Below are positions 49,572 to 57,502 of a DNA stretch of 64,000 bases, piece after piece. Under the pieces are notes generated by a model. The model ran no database searches, was not told the origin of the DNA, and worked only from the letters and a program-made list of their open reading frames with translations. The first letter of the stretch is position 1. Every line of letters starts with the position of its first letter. The DNA is from an uncultured Oscillospiraceae bacterium (lineage in GTDB: Bacteria > Bacillota > Clostridia > Oscillospirales > Acutalibacteraceae): contig CABUNG010000001.1 in assembly GCA_902492895.1 (NCBI GenBank), positions 1 to 64,000 of the forward strand, in the 5' to 3' direction. The position numbers and the translations under genes are program-made.

Positions 49572-49590
49572 AGTTTGAATAGCTCCTTTC
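49569..49590 (-). promoter_or_regulatory. sRNA-complementary leader (gene at 49571)
   Basis: Read leftward, GAAAGGAGCTATTCAAAC precedes ATG 49571. It would pair with 19 nt of the sRNA 5' end with one G-U pair. Confidence 0.75.
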
Positions 49591-49597
49591 GCGCCTA

Positions 49598-49795
49598 TCA
49601 CACTTTCAGGTTTAGCCACCATTCCGGATTATTCCGGAACTTCTCATGCGGACAATATGTGCAATCCGTAGAAGAGCACTTACGGCAATATCGTTTGTGA
49701 AATTCGTCGTCCCACGGCCCTTCTAAAATCGGCAATCCCCGAAGGAATGCCCCAAACTCCGCGGGGGATTGCGTCAGCTTTTCAAAATTAGTCAC
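49598..49795 (-). CDS. Small Cys-rich early protein
   Basis: A 65-residue protein from GTG 49795 with GGGAGG upstream. RYCRKCSSTDCTYCPHEKFR gives a four-Cys/His cluster, likely a zinc finger. NFEKLTQSPAEFGAFLRGLP is the N-terminus. Widespread in phage early regions, function unknown. Confidence 0.65.
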   Translation of the reverse strand: MTNFEKLTQSPAEFGAFLRGLPILEGPWDDEFHKRYCRKCSSTDCTYCPHEKFRNNPEWWLNLKV

Positions 49796-50144
49796 CGCCA
49801 AAACCTCCCGCCGTTTCTCGTTCTCTCCCTATCTCAATTTCAAGGTTCATCTTCCAATAATGGAAATGGTTATACATTTCTTGCGTGTAAAGAAGCCCGT
49901 CCGCTCTCCGAACATCAATGCCCATTGTTATTTGCAGGAATTCGGCAAGCCCGCAAAACCGCCCGCAAAGGTTTGTAATGGTGTTCAATTTTTGTTCTTC
50001 GGTGTAATCCCCGTTTTCGTATGCCGCTTTACCCTCTGCAACATACTTTTGCATACGGTCGATTAACTCGATAACGATTTCTTCTTTCGTGTCCTGTAAG
50101 CCCTTGTCGCTTACGGTCAGCGCGCCCAACTGATATTTTTTCAT
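49788..50144 (-). CDS. Early phage protein of unknown function
   Basis: A 118-residue helical protein: LQDTKEEIVIELIDRMQKYV, KLNTITNLCGRFCGLAEFLQ, QEMYNHFHYWKMNLEIEIGR. Its 3' end overlaps the next gene start. No family recognised. Confidence 0.55.
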   Translation of the reverse strand: MKKYQLGALTVSDKGLQDTKEEIVIELIDRMQKYVAEGKAAYENGDYTEEQKLNTITNLCGRFCGLAEFLQITMGIDVRRADGLLYTQEMYNHFHYWKMNLEIEIGRERETAGGFGGD

Positions 50145-50168
50145 TACTGAACAACCTTTCCTTTCGCT

Positions 50169-50420
50169 CTATTCTGTCACCGCACGGCGGCCTCTGCGCT
50201 TGAAGTTTTCCCGAACCACCGCTTGCGCCCGCTCCGCGCTGTAAACCTCGCGTTGCGCCGCGTCCACTTCTCCGGTATAGCCTCGTTGCAATTCGTGGTA
50301 GATCGTCGCGGTATGCACGCCAAGTCGCGCGGCGATTTCAAGCGGGCGATCCCCGCGGGCGTGCCACGCCTCGATCTTCTTTCGATCCTCAAAATCCAGA
50401 TACCTATAATTTCCCGCCAT
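50169..50420 (-). CDS. Stand-alone IS30-type DNA-binding domain
   Basis: An 83-residue protein that matches the N-terminal part of the prophage's own IS30 transposase. YLDFEDRKKIEAWHARGDRP, LEIAARLGVHTATIYHELQR and VRENFKRRG align to HLTKADRYKIEALLNNGHSA, KEIAAEIHVHISTIYREIKR and YRENLSAKG. It lacks the DDE domain. It is first in the early operon, about 100 bp from the right inverted repeat. It may bind the ends to repress or direct transposition, or regulate early transcription. Confidence 0.8.
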   Translation of the reverse strand: MAGNYRYLDFEDRKKIEAWHARGDRPLEIAARLGVHTATIYHELQRGYTGEVDAAQREVYSAERAQAVVRENFKRRGRRAVTE

Positions 50421-50516
50421 GTCTTCACCCCGTTTCTATTGCGGTTTATCGTGGTTTGTGGTATAAAAAAATAAATGCGGAAGGCTCGAAGCTCCCCGAA
50501 AATAGGGGGCTTGTCC
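50421..50516. other. Right-end leader region
   Basis: It holds the leader of the early operon and a hairpin (AAGCTCCCC with GGGGGCTT, 50489-50512). TAAATGCGG at 50472-50480 echoes the terminal-repeat core. I cannot place a confident promoter. Confidence 0.4.
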
Positions 50517-50532
50517 TTTCGCATTTAATATT
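50517..50532. repeat. Right terminal inverted repeat
   Basis: TTTCGCATTTAATATT is the inverted partner of 15293-15308 (15 of 16) and lies exactly 10 bp inside the right border. Confidence 0.8.
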
Positions 50533-50542
50533 ACAACCCACA

Positions 50543-50557
50543 TTTCCGCGAAAGATG
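50543..50557. repeat. Right target-site duplication of the prophage
   Basis: Identical to 15268-15282. Host sequence resumes at 50558, 12 bp before the guaB -35 box. Confidence 0.8.
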
Positions 50558-50568
50558 TCATTTACGGC

Positions 50569-50598
50569 TTGCGAAAACGGCATAGAGTGTGCTACAAT
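50569..50598 (+). promoter_or_regulatory. guaB promoter
   Basis: TTGCGA (50569-50574), 18 bp, TACAAT (50593-50598). It survived the prophage insertion, but anything further upstream was displaced. Confidence 0.65.
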
Positions 50599-50653
50599 AA
50601 GGGTTAATATTTAATCGTATTACGGATCGTATAAAAAAGGAGGAGCACATTTT

Positions 50654-52126
50654 ATGGTGAATACGGATGCGGCCTCGAAGTTTTTGAAAGAAGGGCTGAC
50701 CTTCGACGATGTCCTGCTCATTCCCGCCCAATCGGACATTTTGCCGGGGGATGTGACGGTGACGACCCGCCTGACCCGCACCATCACTCTGAACACGCCT
50801 TTGATGACGGCGGCGATGGATACCGTCACCGAAGCGCGCATGGCCATCGCCATTGCCCGCGAAGGCGGCATCGGCGTCATTCACAAGAACATGTCTATTG
50901 AGGATCAGGCCGACCACGTCGATCGGGTGAAGCGGTCGGAAAACGGGGTCATCGTCAACCCGTTTTTCCTCTCTCCCGACCACGTCGTGGCCGATGCCAA
51001 CGAACTCATGGGGAAATATAAGATTTCCGGCGTGCCGATCTGCCGGGACGGCAAGCTCGTCGGGATTCTCACCAACCGCGACATGCGGTTCCTCACCGAT
51101 TTCTCCCAAAGAATCGAAGAGGTCATGACCAAGGAAAACCTCGTCACCGCCCCGGTCGGCACCACCCTCGAGCAGGCGCAGGAGATCCTGCGGCAGCATC
51201 GGATTGAGAAGCTCCCGATCGTGGACGCTCAGGGCATGCTCAAGGGCCTCATCACCATCAAGGATATCGAAAAAGCGGTGAAATATCCGAATTCCGCCCG
51301 CGACAAGGACGGCCGGCTGCTCTGCGCGGCGGCCATCGGCGCGACATCGGATGTGCTGGAACGGGCGGGCGAGCTCGTCCGGGCGCAGGTGGACGCGCTG
51401 GTGCTTGATTCCGCTCACGGGCACAGCCGGAACATCCTGAACGCCGTTTCTAAGGTCAAGGCCGCCTTCCCGGACGTCTCCCTCATTGCGGGCAACATCG
51501 CCACGGCCGAGGCTGCCGCCGCTCTCATCGACGCGGGAGCCGACGCTATCAAGGTGGGCATAGGCCCCGGATCCATCTGCACCACCCGTGTAGTCGCGGG
51601 TATCGGCGTGCCCCAGATCACGGCCATCTACGATGCCGCCTGCATGGCCTCGAAATACGGCATTCCCGTCATCGCGGACGGCGGCATCAAATATTCGGGA
51701 GACATCGTCAAGGCGATTGCCGCCGGTGCCAATGCGATCATGATCGGGTCTCTGGTGGCGGGATGCGAGGAATCCCCCGGCGATACCGAAATTTATCAGG
51801 GCCGCCAGTTCAAGGTCTACCGCGGCATGGGCAGCCTCGGGGCCATGGCCCACGGCAGCAAGGACCGCTATTTCCAGGAGGACAACAAAAAGCTGGTTCC
51901 CGAAGGGGTCGAGGGCCGGGTGCCTTACAAGGGGCCCCTGTCCGATACGGTCTATCAGCTGATGGGCGGCCTGCGGGCCGGTATGGGCTACTGCGGCTGC
52001 GCAACCCTGGACGCCCTGCAGCAGAAGGGACAATTCGTCCGGATCACTGGCGCCGGCCTTAAGGAAAGCCATCCCCACGATATCTCCATCACCAAAGAGG
52101 CCCCCAACTATTCGATCAGCCTGTAA
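50654..52126 (+). CDS. guaB: IMP dehydrogenase
   Basis: This 490-residue enzyme oxidises IMP to XMP with NAD, the first committed step of GMP synthesis. The barrel starts GLTFDDVLLIPAQSDILP. A pair of CBS domains (about residues 95-205) is inserted: VTAPVGTTLEQAQEILRQHR, PIVDAQGMLKGLITIKDIEK. The catalytic loop is IGPGSICTTRVVAGIG with the active Cys, and the flap region is around YRGMGSLGAM. AAGGAGGAGC precedes the ATG. Standard length. Confidence 0.97.
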   Translation: MVNTDAASKFLKEGLTFDDVLLIPAQSDILPGDVTVTTRLTRTITLNTPLMTAAMDTVTEARMAIAIAREGGIGVIHKNMSIEDQADHVDRVKRSENGVIVNPFFLSPDHVVADANELMGKYKISGVPICRDGKLVGILTNRDMRFLTDFSQRIEEVMTKENLVTAPVGTTLEQAQEILRQHRIEKLPIVDAQGMLKGLITIKDIEKAVKYPNSARDKDGRLLCAAAIGATSDVLERAGELVRAQVDALVLDSAHGHSRNILNAVSKVKAAFPDVSLIAGNIATAEAAAALIDAGADAIKVGIGPGSICTTRVVAGIGVPQITAIYDAACMASKYGIPVIADGGIKYSGDIVKAIAAGANAIMIGSLVAGCEESPGDTEIYQGRQFKVYRGMGSLGAMAHGSKDRYFQEDNKKLVPEGVEGRVPYKGPLSDTVYQLMGGLRAGMGYCGCATLDALQQKGQFVRITGAGLKESHPHDISITKEAPNYSISL

Positions 52127-52134
52127 CGAGAATG

Positions 52135-52172
52135 AAAAAAGGATCGCGGCATCGCCGCGATCCTTTTTTGTT
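52135..52172 (+). terminator. guaB terminator
   Basis: AAAAAGGATCGCGGC pairs with GCCGCGATCCTTTTT around a short loop. Confidence 0.9.
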
Positions 52173-52880
52173 GTAGAAGACACGCCCCACAGCGCAAGAA
52201 AAGGGATAAATTTAAGACCAGGCAAAAACCTGGGGCCGCAGTTACTTGTATGAAGGTCGGTTTGGATGATAACTTTGGGGAGGCTTTCCTAAGAAGAAGG
52301 CCAGACCGGCCTCCGACCGATTCATAAAACCGCACGGTTTTAGGCCGACCGCCGCTCATTTCAGCTTTAGCTGAAATGGCCCGGGGCAGAGTGGGCTTCA
52401 GGGGGGGAACCCCCTGAAGCTTCTTTTCCCCCTTTAATTTTATCAGCCCCGGGCAAATGCGGAGGCATTTGCGAAGATATTCGCCGTAACTGTCTGCGTC
52501 CGGTCCGGCCTTCTTTGCGTAAAGAAAGGGGGTGCTGAAGGCATATGTACCTTTACACGGCCATGAATGTAGAAAAAAGTTTGACCCGCGGGCCACATAC
52601 TTTTTGCCGGGGCTTTCTGGCGAAAGCCCCAGGCTGCTAAACGGATCGTTCGGAAAGCCGAACTAAGCAAAAACGCTTCCGGGGTTCCCCGGATCTATAT
52701 CTACGCGAACCATTGTCCGAAAGATATCGATGGTGGCCGGGCCCAGATATCGTTGCTTTTTAGTTGACGTAACCGGCCTTACTAGGGTTCTTTTGAGGAA
52801 AAGCGGCAGAAGCGTTGACACCCGAATCAACAGTCATACCGGAAGGAACCCGAGTCCCCCGGAGACTAAGAGGTCATATA
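52173..52880. repeat. Palindrome-rich non-coding stretch
   Basis: Frames here look spurious. The region is a patchwork of short perfect hairpins: ATTTCAGCT-TTAGCTGAAAT (about 52358-52377), CTTCAGGGGG with CCCCCTGAAG (52389-52413), GCAAATGC with GCATTTGC (52454-52473), and GGCTTTC with GAAAGCC (52612-52629). It resembles a degraded repeat island seen in related clostridia. Confidence 0.5.
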
Positions 52881-52983
52881 AATCATACCTTGGTCTTTAA
52901 GCCATACCATTCCGCGATGCCGTTCCCGTCATACGGCCAGGAGTCCGCGGGCATCCAGGCCGTTCCACGGCGGGATGCTTCTA

Positions 52984-53233
52984 TCACCGCCGTTTTCTTT
53001 TGGGTGGAGGATAGGGTTCCCGGACGTCGATCGGGCCGAGCAGGTAATCCACGCTCACCCCGTAAAAGGCGGCGATTCTCAGGCAGCACCCGTTTTCCCG
53101 GCTCGTAGCGAACGTAGGTGGTCATGTACGTTCCCATCTTTTCGATGAGCTGTGTCAGGGTCAACTTGTGCTCCTTTCGGAGCTCGCGAAGCCGGTTGTC
53201 CCAAATAGCCGCCTCCTGTATAGTGAAAAACAT
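52984..53233 (-). pseudogene. XRE-type regulator, frameshifted
   Basis: The frame from 53233 gives NRLRELRKEHKLTLTQLIEK and MGTYMTTYVRYEPGKRV, a helix-turn-helix start. The matching C-terminus, LRIAAFYGVSVDYLLGPIDV, is in another frame after about codon 55 and ends at 52984. The usual XRE order (HTH, then FYGVSVDYLLG) shows one broken gene, by mutation or sequencing error. Confidence 0.7.
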
Positions 53234-53329
53234 TCACGTACACCATACGGTGTCCAATTCAACATTTTCGGGTTGATTCGTGTATAGTGTTTTAAAAGAA
53301 GCCGTTTACGGCGATAGGAGGAGATTGCT

Positions 53330-53527
53330 ATGCAGGAACGAATCTGTCTGAACTGCCGATATTTCTGGCGGCACTATGTACGTGACGGGAAAACCTACAT
53401 CGCAATTGCTGAAGGTCACTGCGTGTTTCCCCGCTGCAAAATCCGGAAAATGGAGACCCCCGCCTGCGCGCATTATCGGGAGCGGCCGGATGCGGAGAAG
53501 GAGGCCGGTTTTAAAGACGAGTTCTGA
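53330..53527 (+). CDS. Small Cys-rich protein
   Basis: A 65-residue protein with SD AGGAGGAG. ERICLNCRYFWRHY, GHCVFPRCKIRK and TPACAHYRE give five Cys in a zinc-finger-like order. Such proteins are common in clostridia, with unknown function. It converges with sbcC, its stop 3 bp from the sbcC stop. Confidence 0.7.
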   Translation: MQERICLNCRYFWRHYVRDGKTYIAIAEGHCVFPRCKIRKMETPACAHYRERPDAEKEAGFKDEF

Positions 53528-53529
53528 TC

Positions 53530-56500
53530 CTACGCCTCGACCGTCAGCGTGCTGCCCCGCGGCGAACGGCGAACCAGGATTTTTTTGTCGATGCGGTCTT
53601 TAAGCTCATCCACATGGGAAATGATCCCCACCAGGCGGTCGGCCCCGGCCAGGGACTGGAGAGTGCGCACCGCAGTGTCGAGGGATTCCGAATCGAGAGA
53701 GCCAAAGCCCTCGTCCACGAACAAGGTCTCGATCACCACTCCGCCGCTGCGGCGCTGCACCACGTCGGACAGGCCGAGCGCCAGGGCCAGAGACGCCTTA
53801 AATCCTTCGCCGCCCGACAGGGTGCTCACATGCCGCTCTTTGCCGGTGTATTCATCGATGACACCGAGTTCGAGTCCCCGGTCGCTCAGGCGCTCGTCGT
53901 CCTCGTGCCGGACAAGCTGATAACGGCCGTTTGTCATGCCGGACAGGCGGCGGTTGGCTTCGCCCAAAATTTCGTCGAAATAGACGGCCTGCACGGCTGT
54001 TTCGAAGGCGATCCGCTTTTTCCCCGCCATCCGGCCGTTGGCTACGTCGGCCAGCTCCCGCAGGGACAGATAGTCCCGCTCAAGTGCTTCGTGCTCCCGG
54101 AGCTTGTCCCGCAATTCCTCCAGAATGCGGCGATTCTGGTCTTTTCGGGAGGTGAGCGCGGCGATATGGCCGCGCAGAGCCTCGATATCAGCGGCAAGGG
54201 CCGCCTGACGGGCTTCCAGGAGGTCCGGTTTTTCCAGCCGGTCAGCGGCGGCCGTTTCCGCGGTCAAACGGGCCACATCGGATGTGGCGGCGTGGAGCGC
54301 GGCGGCAAACGTCTCCAGCGTGTCCCGCCGGGCCTGCTGTTCCTCCAAAGAGAGCATGGCCGCCTGCCGGCCTTCGTCATCCGGGAATCCCTGTTTTGCC
54401 AACGCCTCTTTATACGCCTTCTCCCGGCTGGCCGCTTCCAACGACAGGGCTTTGACGGCTTCGGCCGTCTCCTTCCGCGCCGCAGCGGCTCCTTCCCGCT
54501 GCAAAAGCAGCGCGTCCCGCCGCCGGGTCACGTCCTCGATGTCGTTGGACAGACGCCGGGCGTCCGCCTGTTTGTCCGCGAGAGCGGCGTTCAGCGTTTC
54601 GATGGTGGGAAGTTCAGGCGGAAGATCGGCCAGACAGGTCTCTTCCCCTGTTTTGGCGGAAGCGAGAGCCGCCAGCAGCTCCCGTTCGGTGACATCCCGC
54701 GCTTTTTCCCCCTGGGCCGCCGCTTCCAGGCGGGCGGTCAGGTCCTCGATGACCGCGGGCAGCGCATTCCGTTCGGCGAGACGCTGCTCATCCCGGGTAA
54801 CGGCCTCCGCCAGCGAGCGGATGTAAGCGCGGCCATCTTCCAGCGCAGCGGTCAGAGCCGCCTCGGCCTCTTCCATGGACAGGTCGAAACCCGCATCTTT
54901 CAGACGGGCAGCGAATCCCCGCCGCTTTTCCTCGGTTACGGCGCTCATCCGGGCCGTTTCATCGCTGATCTGCCGATAGCGGGCTTCCAGCGTGTCCCGC
55001 TGTTCCTTTGCGGCCTGCAAATCCGCCTCAGTGGGGGTGTCTACAGCCAGAGAGGCCGGCGCGGGATGATGGAGTGAACCGCAAACCGGACAGGGCGTCC
55101 CGTCGTTTAGAGACGAGGCGAGAAGGCCCGCTTGTGCCGCGAAATACCGCTGCTCCAGATGCAGATGGGTCCGCGCGGCGTCCTCAAAGGCGTCCGCCGC
55201 CGCTTTCCAAAGTGTCTGTGCCTCCGTGAGTGCGGTACTCTCCCGGTGAAGGTCCCGGCAAAGCGCCGACAAAGACGTCCGATCCTCCTGACAGCGCAGG
55301 GCTTCCGCGTGAGCGGCCATGTCCTGCTCCAGCCGCAGAGGCGCGTCTTCGAGCGCCTGATACGTTCGTCTGGCATCCGCGAGCGCGGCGGCGATATCAT
55401 CGCTCTGCCGTTTCGCGGTTTCCCGATCGAGGCGCAGGGCCTCCATGGCGCTCGCCGCCCGGACATGGTCCTGCCGATGGCCTTCCAGCCGTTCATATAC
55501 CGGCAGAAGCCCCGACAGGCGGGTGATGTCCGCCTCTCTCTGCCGCAGACGGGCGGCTTTTTCGGGCAGAGCGTCCAGCTCCGCCCCCAGCTGCCGATAC
55601 GCGCTTTCGGCCTTTTCGTATTCCCGGTCCCACTGCGCAGCGGCGGCCTCTTTTTCCTTCAGCTGACGAAGGGCGGTCTGCCAAAGGGTGCGGGGCTCGG
55701 ACAATTCGGCCGCCCGGTCCGCATCGGCCAAGGATTGCCGGAGCTGCTCTATGGAAGGGGCACGGCCTTGCAGCGCGGTCAGTTCGTCTTTTCGGAGAAG
55801 AAGCTGCCGCCGTTTCTCCGCCTGCTCCCGAACCCGTTCCAATGCAGCCGCGGTCAGGCGGAGATCCTCGTCCAAACGGTGCAGGTCCAGGTTCAGGGCG
55901 TTGATCCTGGCCGTATCCTCCCGGTTCTGATCGTCGAGCAGGCCGCACAAATCCCACGCGGCGTAAAAACCGTCCTCGCGGGACGCGGCCTCCCGGGCTT
56001 CGGCCAGGGGAGACCCCTCGTCTGCTAGAATGCGGCGGCAGTTGTCGCCGACATGGGCGCGGGCGGCGGACACTTCGCCTCCCTTTTGTTTGGCCTGATC
56101 GAGCAGGTCGAGCTGAAAGCGCTGGAGAATCCCGGTGCCGAAAATACGCCGGAGGATCTCTCCTCTGGATTTGCTGTCCGCCAGCAGCAGGCGGAGAAAT
56201 TCGCCCTGCGCGAGCATGCAGAGCTGTTTAAATTGATGATAATCAAAGCGCAGCAGGGATACCATTTCCGCCGTAACCTCCGCCGCTTTGGTGATACAGC
56301 GGCCGTCGGGTTGATAGAGTTCGGCCTCCGCCGCTTGATGAATCAACCCTTCGCCTCGTTTTTTGGGACGGCTTTGCTCCGGCCGCCGCACGACCGTATA
56401 GATCTCACGCCGATGGGAGAAAGTCAGGGTGACTTCGGTGCGGATATCGGGAGCGGCGAAATCGCTGCGCAGGCCGTTTCCCTTCCGGTTTTCCCCGCTG

Positions 56501-56667
56501 GTTTCCCCGAACAACGCGTAGGAGATGCCGTCGAACAGGGTGGTTTTACCGGCACCCGTATCCCCCGTGATAAGGAACAATCCGGAGGGTCCGAGTTTTT
56601 CAAAATCCACCTCGCAGCGGCCCGCATACGGACCGAAGGCGCATAATTCCAGCCGCAGCGGCTTCAT
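53530..56667 (-). CDS. sbcC: SbcC-type exonuclease ATPase subunit
   Basis: This 1045-residue SMC-like protein has Walker A LITGDTGAGKTTLFDGISYA near residue 32, two very long coiled-coil arms (about 170-480 and 570-870) and a zinc hook GTPCPVCGSLHHP between them near residue 525. The C-terminal ATPase half has HVSTLSGGEGFKASLALALG and VETLFVDEGFGSLDSES-type Walker B. With SbcD it would degrade hairpin and blocked DNA ends. No sbcD lies upstream; the ZIP gene does, so the nuclease subunit must be elsewhere. Confidence 0.95.
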   Translation of the reverse strand: MKPLRLELCAFGPYAGRCEVDFEKLGPSGLFLITGDTGAGKTTLFDGISYALFGETSGENRKGNGLRSDFAAPDIRTEVTLTFSHRREIYTVVRRPEQSRPKKRGEGLIHQAAEAELYQPDGRCITKAAEVTAEMVSLLRFDYHQFKQLCMLAQGEFLRLLLADSKSRGEILRRIFGTGILQRFQLDLLDQAKQKGGEVSAARAHVGDNCRRILADEGSPLAEAREAASREDGFYAAWDLCGLLDDQNREDTARINALNLDLHRLDEDLRLTAAALERVREQAEKRRQLLLRKDELTALQGRAPSIEQLRQSLADADRAAELSEPRTLWQTALRQLKEKEAAAAQWDREYEKAESAYRQLGAELDALPEKAARLRQREADITRLSGLLPVYERLEGHRQDHVRAASAMEALRLDRETAKRQSDDIAAALADARRTYQALEDAPLRLEQDMAAHAEALRCQEDRTSLSALCRDLHRESTALTEAQTLWKAAADAFEDAARTHLHLEQRYFAAQAGLLASSLNDGTPCPVCGSLHHPAPASLAVDTPTEADLQAAKEQRDTLEARYRQISDETARMSAVTEEKRRGFAARLKDAGFDLSMEEAEAALTAALEDGRAYIRSLAEAVTRDEQRLAERNALPAVIEDLTARLEAAAQGEKARDVTERELLAALASAKTGEETCLADLPPELPTIETLNAALADKQADARRLSNDIEDVTRRRDALLLQREGAAAARKETAEAVKALSLEAASREKAYKEALAKQGFPDDEGRQAAMLSLEEQQARRDTLETFAAALHAATSDVARLTAETAAADRLEKPDLLEARQAALAADIEALRGHIAALTSRKDQNRRILEELRDKLREHEALERDYLSLRELADVANGRMAGKKRIAFETAVQAVYFDEILGEANRRLSGMTNGRYQLVRHEDDERLSDRGLELGVIDEYTGKERHVSTLSGGEGFKASLALALGLSDVVQRRSGGVVIETLFVDEGFGSLDSESLDTAVRTLQSLAGADRLVGIISHVDELKDRIDKKILVRRSPRGSTLTVEA

Positions 56668-56700
56668 GTTTCCGGCCCCCTTGACACCGATTCCACGAGA

Positions 56701-57489
56701 TCATCCTCCCAAAATGCCCAACACGGCCATCATCCAGAACCCGGCCAGGAACCCGTAGGTGGCGCCGTGTCCGTGCCCGCCCGCCTGGGATTCGGGGATG
56801 AGTTCTTCCACCACGATAAACACCATAGCGCCCGCGGCGATACTCAGCAGGACCGGCATCACCACGCCTCCGAGGGTGTTCAGGGCGGAGGTCAGGGCGA
56901 TGCCGAGCAGCGCGGAGACAGGCTCGGCCAGACTGGCCCAGAATCCCCACCATACGCAGCGCTTGGTCGTGGAACCGCTCTGCCGCAGAGGGAGCACGAC
57001 CGCCATGCCCTCGGGAAAATTTTGCAGCGCCAGACCCAGACCGAACACGATCGCCGCCGTCCAGGTCATGCCCGCGTCCGCCGTGGCCGCGGCGATAACG
57101 ACGCCCAGCGCCAGGCCTTCCGGAATGTTGTGGAGAGCCACGGCCAGCACCAGCAGCATGGGGCGGGACAGATGGCTCGGACTGCCTTCCGGCGCCTCCT
57201 CATCCATATGCTGATGTGGAACCAGTTTATCCAGTCCCAGCATCCCCGCACAGCCGAGCAGGAAACCGAGCGTGACGACCAGCGTGCCCTTAAAGTCGTG
57301 GCCTGCATCTCCAAAAGCGGGCACGATGAGGGACCATACCGACGCCGCGATCATGATCCCCGCGGCAAACCCCAGCAGGGCGCCCTGCCGCTTGGCGGAA
57401 CCCAGGCCGATCCGCGCTGCCATCAGGGACCCGCCGAAGGTGGCGGCCCAGGGCAGTAGCATCAGTATGGCGAACAAATCCCAACGCAT
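56701..57489 (-). CDS. ZIP-family metal transporter
   Basis: A 262-residue membrane protein with about eight hydrophobic segments. The paired metal-site helices contain VALHNIPEGLALGVVIA and LGLALQNFPEGMAVVLPL; a third His/Glu-rich helix has VVEELIPESQAGGHGHG. These are the signatures of the ZIP (GufA/ZupT-like) family, which imports zinc or other divalent metals. It is 33 bp upstream of sbcC on the same strand. Confidence 0.92.
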   Translation of the reverse strand: MRWDLFAILMLLPWAATFGGSLMAARIGLGSAKRQGALLGFAAGIMIAASVWSLIVPAFGDAGHDFKGTLVVTLGFLLGCAGMLGLDKLVPHQHMDEEAPEGSPSHLSRPMLLVLAVALHNIPEGLALGVVIAAATADAGMTWTAAIVFGLGLALQNFPEGMAVVLPLRQSGSTTKRCVWWGFWASLAEPVSALLGIALTSALNTLGGVVMPVLLSIAAGAMVFIVVEELIPESQAGGHGHGATYGFLAGFWMMAVLGILGG

Positions 57490-57502
57490 GGGCGATTCTC
57501 CT

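Larger units (their letters stand above)
15283..50542. mobile_element. Transposable siphovirus prophage with IS30-type transposase
   Basis: The 35.3-kb prophage has a full head, tail and lysis set, lysogeny regulators and early genes. Its borders are set by a 15-bp direct repeat and by inverted repeats 10 bp inside each border. No tyrosine or serine integrase is visible; the only DNA-mobility enzyme is the IS30-family DDE transposase next to the left end. Reconstruction without the element joins the PadR terminator region to the guaB promoter. All late genes appear intact, so the prophage may be active. One early gene, the methylase, is frameshifted. Confidence 0.85.

Noticed and set aside
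53614..55077. Rightward 487-codon frame
   Set aside because: Antisense to sbcC, whose leftward frame has Walker motifs and zinc hook.
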